From the NCBI GenBank assembly GCA_021029095.1, contig JAJOHG010000004.1, positions 1,116,001-1,180,000 on the forward strand: a stretch of DNA of 64,000 nucleotides, written 5' to 3'. A program made the translations under genes and the position numbers. Of this stretch, positions 56,768 through 64,000 are shown piece by piece (the first letter of the stretch is position 1; every line of letters starts with the position of its first letter). The notes beneath the pieces are model-generated. The model was given only the letters and a program-made list of their open reading frames with translations, searched no databases and was not told the origin of the DNA. The DNA is from Phellopilus nigrolimitatus. Taxonomy: Eukaryota > Basidiomycota > Agaricomycetes > Hymenochaetales > Hymenochaetaceae.

Positions 56768-58176
56768 TCACCGCACACCGTCCGACGAAACGTCCGTCGA
56801 CGCCGCGGTCAGATACGGAACACTTCCCCTCCTGCTCTTGTCCATCGTACACGTATGCTTCTCCAGCGAGCGCTCGTACGAGAAGAAGCTGTTGCATCGT
56901 GTACACACCCACTCGCAGCGCTTTCCATGCTTGTACACTTCGTGCCTGAGCTGGTCGTGCCGACGTGAAAATTTCTCCGTGCATGGCGGGAACGAGCAGG
57001 GAAAGCGCGCGCCCTTTCCTGCGTGGGTTTTCATGTGCCCGCTCAGCGTGCTCGTGCTCTTGAATTGCCGCCTGCAACCCTGCTGTGGGCAAGGCAGCAA
57101 TCGCGATTCGCCAAGCTTTCCAGGTGTGCCCGGCTTGGAATCCGTTGCGGGCATGCGATGAGTAAGCGCGGGGGAAGACGCAAGAGATGATTCGGGCGAG
57201 TCATGGAACCTGCTAGGGTTAAGCGTGTCCATCCCGTTATTGCAACTATTATCAGTGCTCGGCGCTGAGGCGGGCGGAAAGAAATCAAACGGAGTCGTCG
57301 GGGAATTCAGTCCCGAAGATGAAGATGACGAAGAAGACATCTCTGGCGATGCCGGTACCGGAGTCTGGATGAACTGCTGGGACGAAGACGCGAAGCCGGG
57401 GATAGATCCGTTCGTAGTGTGGTCAGGGTGCGACATCAGGCACTCCACACTTTGGGAGAAGTCGCAACCGTTCATGAAAGAATCAAATGCTAAAACAACA
57501 TAACGTTAGCACAGGTGAAAATAAAGCCATGCTCTCGACTTACCAGTCATCAACTCTAGGTCGGATGAAAAATTAAAGGCCGGGTCTTGCACGTCTACAG
57601 GGAATTCTTCAGCAGTTGATGATTGGATCCCATTCTGAGAGGAAGGGTTCTGTTAATTGCACTGAGAGCAAAGAAACAGAGCAAATAAATATTCACATTC
57701 ATGACCGTCGCGGAAGGATGTTCAAAGGACCTTCCACCGGTGAGCTCTGGGATGGTAGTCGGTGGATAAGGAGGAATTTCGAGCATTGACGCTTCCTGAG
57801 AGTGTACTTGGCCTCGAGTTACGGCTGGTAAGCTAGCACCACTGGGGAAATAAGAGGCATCGGGGATCTCTTGCTCGAACTGACGCCGCCCGTAAACATG
57901 GGAGAAGCGAGAAGCTGGAAGAAAGGACAAGCGAACAAAGTGACCGCGCTGATCGACGCCGCGCTCTACGTTAAGATCTGCTCGCTGAACGGATGATTGT
58001 CCTGCCATAGACAGAGAAGAAGTACTAGCTGAAGGCGGCCGTGATACGTGAGAAGAGTTTCCGAGTGGAGTATGCTCGTCGAGAGCACATTCGATCTGAG
58101 GAGCAGTGCGAGGCGCATCACAGCGAATGGTGATGATTGTATGCGTCAACTGTCCTGCAGGAATGACTATGCTCAT
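56768..58176 (-). CDS. C2H2 zinc-finger transcription factor
   Basis: Start MSIVIPAGQLTHTIITIRCD at 58174-58176. The first exon (to about 57697) is a Ser/Pro-rich region of about 155 residues ending SATVMN. The second small exon reads NGIQSSTAEEFPVDVQDPAF. The third (to 56768) starts AFDSFMNGCDFSQSVECLM. The DNA-binding region is near the C-terminus: a first finger C-x4-C-x12-H-x3-H (CPQQGCRRQFKSTSTLSGHM), a second CSFPPCTEKFSRRHDQLRHE, and a third degenerate CTRCNSFFSYERSLEKHTC. It ends DVSSDGVR. Two introns, with donors GTGAAT and GTAAGT. The finger layout resembles fungal CMR1/stress-type C2H2 regulators only loosely. Target genes unknown. Confidence 0.85.
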
Positions 58177-59564
58177 GGCTACGCTTGAAAATGCGAGAAG
58201 CGGGGAGACAAAGTGAGAGGCACCTCTGAGTCTGAGCTACTTATGCGCCCAGAGGCCCGGTTAACCGAGACGCGAACACAGTGAAATCCTGAACGGTTTC
58301 AAACGCGAGTCCTGGGAATACAGGACACCCTTAGTCGGCTACGGCGGAGGTAGACGTCATAAAATCGACTGCTTACCATTCTTCGAATAGAGATTTGGTC
58401 AATCAATAGCACATATATAGTTCGCTATGCAACCCGCGTCAAGCCCGAGACCGACATATGTGGTCCGTTTGATTCCAAATGCCGACAAGATCCACCCAAA
58501 CCATGCCGGCATAAAGAAAGTTGCACGATAAGAAGCGCCAGATTAAAGCAGGGCTTCGAGCGCATTCGGGAAAGTGGCACTTGGCTTGGACGGCGCAAAG
58601 GTAAGGCCGTGCAGACAATTGGGCGGTTGATGCGTGAAGAAAACGTCTGCGCAATAAGTTCAAAATGTAAAATGTCACAATAAATTAAGCTTGCGACCAC
58701 GCCGTTGCTACGAATGGCATAAGATACCATCAAAATCGGCCTTTCGTCAACCGAATAGGCTCGTTACTAGACGGAAACGCCCAGGATAGTTCCCCCAAGC
58801 GATGTAGGATTTGCGGGAAGTTGACGAGAAAGGGAAAAAAGGGTCGTGCTCATCAAATCGCGAAAGATCCTTTTTGGCCCGCGCCCTTCGCAGAAGCGCG
58901 CTATTTCGTCACCGCCTTTGCAGTCGGCTTGAGTGTGGGTGCAGATGGAAGGAAGATAGCACTCACTAGGGTAAGAAAGAGTTCGGACTAAGGAACACAC
59001 TCGAAATACTCGCATGTGTGGCGGCATTTGGAAGATGGTGTTACGGCTTCTCTTCTGCTTCTTCCCGACTAAATCTCTTTCCACGTACTTGCTGAATGAG
59101 AGGATCGGTGTTCAAAATATTTATGTATATGAATGGCGCACGTTAGGTGGCTTTGCACGCGATAGCAGAGCACGTCGCGGCACAGAAGAGAACCCTGCGA
59201 GATGAAAGATGAGATATGTCTTGGTAAGATAGATTGAAATGAAAAATTAGAAAAGATCAAAACAAACCGGTATCGGTTCACTGCCCGCGCCAACCTTGGG
59301 AGTGCTTTAGAAAGCGCGGGTAAGTGCGAGCAGATATGTTCTCTAGATAGACTGAGATTCTATGGGCTGCGGGATGATTGCAATATGTGTTGATAAGAAA
59401 CATCTAAGGGCTTCAAGCGGTTCAGCGGCCCAGCCACCCCGGACTGGCCGCTCCAGATCGGGCTACTTACATAAGTGTCGATCGTGCTGTGACACACACT
59501 CACGTTGGCCCTGACCAATCTTGTCTATGACGCTCACGCTCGTCGTCCCGAACCCACAACCACC
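58177..59564. other. 1.4 kb intergenic, no gene seen
   Basis: Lies between two divergently transcribed genes, the C2H2 factor (-) and the DUF1295 gene (+). Frames at 58425-58733 and 58767-59084 on the minus strand have no motif. Confidence 0.45.
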
Positions 59565-60731
59565 ATGACTCCCACCGAGCCTATCAAAGCGGGCATTCCG
59601 CTCACTTTCATCTGGCCTATCAAGTTCTACATCTACACGACCCTCACGACGTATGCGCTGTCCATCATCACGAATAATGTCTCTCAGGTCGACCGCGTGT
59701 GGACCTTTCTGCCCGTGATGTATTCGGCGTATTACGCTCTCCTGCCTTTCTGGCCGAGCGAGTCGCCTCTTCCTTTGTTTCCCTTTTCGCCAAAGGGTCT
59801 CAGTCGGGCGCTTGTGAACGAGGGAAACCCGAGGACTTGCCTGATGTTGGCTCTCCAGGTGGGTCCTCGACGCTGTGCGAACCACAAAGGCAATTATTCA
59901 TTAAGACACTAAAGGTTATTTGGATGCTCAGGCTGAGCTACAATACATGGCGCCGAGGCCTCTTCAATTTGTAAGTCGTTCGGAACAACAGCTTTTATGC
60001 AATGTCGCTCACTGGCTTCCAGTAAAGACGAAGATTACCGTTGGGACATCCTCAGGGCCAAAGTTCCCAAATGGCTTTTCCAAGTTTTCAACATTACCTT
60101 TATTGCGATCATCCAGAACATACTTCTTTTCCTCCTCGCGATACCCACTCATAATGCCGCCATCATTCCGCCCGCTGACCGCGGACTCAAGGTTTCCGAC
60201 TACATACTTGCCTTCCTGAGCATTGTGACGCTTGCAGTCGAGTTCACGGCTGACAACCAGCAATATTCGTATCAGACGCACAAGCGCACGGGTGTTATTA
60301 ATACAAATGACTGGCCAGGCGTGCGCATCAAATGGACGCAGGCGGATGTGCAGCGCGGGTTCATTACGCGCGGTCTCTGGGCGTGGAGCCGGCATCCAAA
60401 CTTCTTATGCGAGCAGACGTTTTGGTTCCTACAGGCGCTCTTCCCCATATTCGCGTTGCCGCGCCTCGAGAAGCTCGCACAGGGAGAGATCACGCCACTG
60501 GCATCGCTCATTCCACCCCTGGCATTGTGCATACTCTTTTTCTCATCGACGTTGTTTACAGAGTCAATATCGGAGAACAAGTACCCTATTGCGTATCGCG
60601 CTTATAGGAGCCGAGTCGCAATGTTCGTGCCCTTCCTTACGCCTGTATGGGGTTGGTTGCTGCGTTTGAAGGGAAACAAAGAGTATTGCGATCGGCTAGT
60701 ATACGGCAATGATAGCAGGAAAGTGCAATAA
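59565..60731 (+). CDS. DUF1295 membrane protein (steroid 5-alpha-reductase-like fold)
   Basis: A multi-pass membrane protein of the DUF1295 family, whose members resemble the C-terminal domain of 3-oxo-5-alpha-steroid 4-dehydrogenases. The substrate is not known. Start MTPTEPIKAGIPLTFIWPIK at 59565. Exon 1 holds a helix and DRVWTFLPVMYSAYYAL. A short exon has VIWMLRLSYNTWRRGLF, the family's conserved WxxRLxYN-x-RRG motif. It is followed by DEDYRWDILRAKVPKWLFQV. The large last exon (from about 60022) has five hydrophobic segments and the NAD(P)H-site-like motif GLWAWSRHPNFLCEQTFWF. It closes with ENKYPIAYRAYRSRVAMFVP and ends DSRKVQ at 60729-60731. Full length, about 330 aa, two introns. Confidence 0.9.
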
Positions 60732-60914
60732 AGTACGACGCGACGTATTTGATTTCTTGATGCTCCTGTGTTCCTCGGCTCCAATACTCAGTGACATTTT
60801 GTGTGTAATAAAATAGCTATGTTTAAAGTACAGATCACGTCAACACGAAAAGCGTCCAGCGGCATAGGTAAAAATTCAGATGATACAAAGAGGAACAGCA
60901 TTGATTAACTCCTT

Positions 60915-61924
60915 TCACGCTCCGACAGACGCAAGAGTAATCGAAGCAGTAGAGGCAGCGGAAGCAGCAGCGGGTGACTCAAGTACCCTCTCCGACACCC
61001 CGACCGTCCGAATATGAGATACCTCTTCGGCTGCGTTCGTCGTTCCCTCATCGGACGCCACTGTGGCGGTCTGAATTGTTTCATCAGTACCCGACGACGA
61101 TCCCTCGCCGACCTTGGAGGATGATCCCGACGCCTCTTGAGGAGGAGGCGACGTTTTCGCTTTCTTCTTCTTCTTCAGCATTCCTAGAGAGCCCAAATTA
61201 GATTAACAGAATGATACCAATAGCGTAATGACAGATACCTGCAAGAACAGCACTCTTGACGTTCTCCACGATATCCCTGCTCTGCTCCAAATACTCGGTG
61301 TCATCGAAACGGCGCTTCACGCCAACAGACACGTCGTCCGCTTTCTCTTTCCCTTTTCCATCGATGCCCAACTTGCGCTCGAGTTTCTCCAGCTTTACGC
61401 GTTGCGCCTCCTGTTGAGCTTTCTTCCGTTCAGGCTCAGATTCCAAGTACGATGCCAGACTAGTCGGTGAGCATACGTCAGTGCTAAAGCGGGACGAATA
61501 AGAGTGAGACATACGCTTTCGCTTCCTTGATCGTGCTTAATCTCCGCCCATTCAGGTCGCGGCACGAGTCATTGTTGGAGGTCTTTTGGCTGCTCATGCG
61601 CCCACCCGCGGCGCGGAGCTGAGAGCCGAAGCCTCCTTTTCCGCCGCGCAGGCGGGGTGCTAAACGCAAGCTGACTAGCTTGTTCGATAGCGCATTCATT
61701 TCGTCGCCGTTCAAGGATGCAGTAGGGGAACACAGGGCACTAAGGGGCGTTGAGTCGAGCGTAAGAGTGCCCGAAGGCAGACTCAATGTAAAGTCACCAT
61801 CCTCGAACGAAGGCAAGAAATCTGGGAGTAGTGATGGAACCTCCGAGAGCGACGTCTCCGCTGGAAGAGTTAGAGTAAGAGTAGGAAAGGGAGAAAATGT
61901 CGATATCAAGAGTGTTGTCAACAT
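60915..61924 (-). CDS. SDE2: SDE2 homolog (ubiquitin-like-fold splicing and genome-maintenance protein)
   Basis: Sde2 is made as a ubiquitin-fold precursor that is cut after a Gly-Gly pair. The Lys-Gly-Gly form then joins spliceosomes and helps process selected introns. Start [20 protein letters not shown] (61922-61924). The Ubl-like half runs to [11 protein letters not shown], directly followed by [15 protein letters not shown], the expected cleavage and N-degron site. The conserved [27 protein letters not shown] follows, then a charged helical stretch ([20 protein letters not shown]), [20 protein letters not shown], and a Lys-rich block [15 protein letters not shown]. The Ser/Thr-rich tail ends TLASVGA (60915-60917). 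Two introns: after AKA and after VLAG. An upstream ATG at about 61971 is possible but in another frame. Confidence 0.88.
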
Positions 61925-64000
61925 CGTCGCCGTAGTCGATGTGGAATACAGCGCTCATCGTTGCCAGACGCGGTTGTAGCAATGTGGCACGAACCGGCCC
62001 TGAAGCAACGTTCTCACGCTTAGATTACGTTAGGCCGACTCGGCTCCCTTCTCGAAGTCGACCGCTCTATTTGAACCAAAATCTTATTTGAACCAAAATT
62101 CAACCTAGATCCGACAAATCCGTAGGACGCTTCGCGAACACATAGAGATTAGTCGCCTCTATTATTTATCCGAGTTCTGAGTTCAAATTTGCTTATACAG
62201 TTTCCACTTAACTTGTGGACAAAGTTGTCTACTGATGACACAATTTTGATGACACTTGGAAACAGAGCACGTTGCGTAATGGCGCCCTAAGCGCTGAGCG
62301 GCCCTGTGAGTCGTTTATTAGAGTTGCAACTCACCATTTGAGACTGAAATTTCGATGTATGGCATAGTGTGGAAGACCCTTGAAGCTTCAAATGAAACTC
62401 TAGTTATATGATGTTCTCTGCTGTTCGTTCAATCTCCCTCGGCTTACCTGTGAACTCAAAAACCATTTATGACTCGAACTTCAGACGATTTGATGTTGAT
62501 GGAGGCGTAGCTCGCAATCCTCAGGCAGCTCTCCTTTCTACATCTCGACGAACTCCAAATAAACTTCGACGATAAGAAAAACTGCTACGGAAATGGTCAG
62601 TTCGTTTGATGGTGAGTTTACCGGGAGCTGACGATGGCTCTATGGGATAGAAACAGTGCAACTGGTATGATAAGGATCTGCGCTTCACTAGTATCCAAGC
62701 TGAATACGTTGCCTGGCAGCCTGCGACTGTGCCTTTTGTAACTCCCATAACGCAATAGTGTGAAATACCCAGATGCAAGTACAGTTACATCTTGCAGCAT
62801 GTACAGCTTCTGTCAACGATCCCGGGTTTTCCCATCCCCTTTCTCATCAATGGAAAGGCGCTCAGGGAATTTTGCGTCCACCTCTCCTATCCACCAATCT
62901 ACTACGCCTTTTCAAGAGCATCTTTGTCGATGGGGATAAGTGGAGGAAACCGCAACACACAAGGCCTTACTGTGCCGTCGCCTATCTTCGGGTGGCAATC
63001 GCGGGGAACTTTGCTTTATCACAAAAGGTCAGATCTCCCTTTCCAACCTGGGAGTCAAACTTACTTCTGTGATACTGCGATAATGATGACCACCCAGAGA
63101 GAACCCCTTTCCTCATTCCATTTGTATTCTGACCCTCGAACACAAATCTGTCACAATTTCAGGTTTCGACGAGAGGATACAAGCGGAGTTTACTGCTTCT
63201 CCGATCACAAGTTGAGCAGAAAGATCATGGATGCACGCGGGTAATTGAGATCCTGACGATCCCTCTAGGTATATAGAAGTTCAACGACATGGAGCTATCT
63301 AGCGGGATGACTTCACTGACGAACGAGGTCGCGCAGAAATATGACGATCCGACGACGCAGCTCTACGAGTGAGGAGCAAATGATCGTTCGGATGTCAGGT
63401 CCGGATTGCAATACCTAGCTATTCCTTGTTCCCATTCGACCTGTCACTTGGCCAAAATTATCCCATCCACCGCGTCCGAAGAACGCATCAATGGTGCCTG
63501 CTATACACAAGCACTGAGGCATCGAAGGTGTATTTGGACCTCCAGCCACTCTCCACCCGACAAGCCGACGAAGCGGACCGAGTGATGCAATGTCCGCTGC
63601 TCAACTCTCGAAAGGGTGATCAAAGGAGTTCCGCCTGCTGAGTTATATTTTTTGTCATCAATGTCAAGTAATTTTAGCGACCCAAGCAAATCACTCTCGC
63701 CAAACTATTCAGTGTGCATTGTCCCGATTTTCGCGTGTGTCAGGATTTTATTTGCTAGAGTAATTCTCAGTCGATTCTGTTTCCTTCTCTCCGTGGCCAG
63801 TGAAAGGCACAAAACAAGAGGCTTCTTAAATCCCGAAGTCAGTCGATCATTCGTCCCTGGTACCTGTTGTCAGTTGGTCCTCGGGCGCAATCTAATCCTC
63901 TGCTAATCTAAATATGAAAATCCGATGCTTGAGTGACGATCCGACGATCTTCAGCCACGTTCGACCCTTTTATAGCATAGAAAAGTGCTTCGCGTAGAAT
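61925..64000. other. 2.1 kb right-end stretch without a supported gene
   Basis: SDE2 upstream region, then a stretch of plus-strand frames (62792-63244, 63290-63372, 63426-63641) with segments such as MELSSGMTSLTNEVAQKYDD that look like short exons of an unidentified or decayed gene. I cannot assign a family or a consistent splice chain. The plus-strand reading could continue outside the window. Confidence 0.4.

Overview
This 64 kb window comes from a filamentous basidiomycete, most likely a wood-decay Agaricomycete. Nearly every gene is cut by introns of about 50-65 bases. The gene set includes families typical of that group: a DUF6533 seven-helix protein, an AA9 lytic polysaccharide monooxygenase and a multi-ZZ-finger protein. 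No bacterial operon or CRISPR is present. All gene models were read by eye from splice signals and family resemblance, so exon edges are approximate.

Layout. 0-9 kb: the end of a LENG1/Cir_N-type nuclear protein (-), an intron-bearing tRNA-Val (-), a PHO84-type phosphate transporter (+), a DUF1748 mini-protein (+) and a TMS1/SERINC protein (+). 9-21 kb: a RAD51D-type recombinase paralog (-), an aldo-keto reductase (-), a serine-rich coiled-coil protein (-) and an F-box-type protein (+). 21-32 kb: an AA9 LPMO with broken frames (-), a Gti1/Pac2 (WOPR) regulator (+), TFIIH subunit TFB2 (-), the proteasome chaperone NAS6/gankyrin (+), HSBP1 (-) and the mitochondrial ribosome rescue factor ICT1/MRPL58 (-). 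32-47 kb: a DUF6533 membrane protein (+), an AIFM3-like Rieske/FAD oxidoreductase (-), a GPCR-like receptor with a long tail (-), DNA polymerase eta RAD30 (-), the complex I assembly factor CIA30 (+) and RAS (-).

47.6-53.8 kb is the unusual part. Two arrays of tiled 10-bp perfect palindromes lie in inverted orientation about 5.3 kb apart and bracket a decayed multi-ZZ-finger gene. Inside that gene, a conserved ZZ exon is split by a 1,073-bp piece of an unrelated coiled-coil gene. The piece is in antisense orientation and is flanked by a perfect 12-bp direct repeat that duplicates the exon sequence.

54-64 kb: a gene-poor stretch, a C2H2 zinc-finger factor (-), a DUF1295 membrane protein (+), an SDE2 homolog (-) and a 3' stretch with no gene I can defend.

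Most genes are unconnected housekeeping functions. Divergent pairs with compact shared promoters are TFB2/NAS6 (138 bp) and RAD30/CIA30 (156 bp). Several frame breaks of one base in short homopolymers (PHO84, AA9, ZZ gene) suggest either residual long-read errors or pseudogenisation. They need raw-read checks before functional conclusions are drawn.
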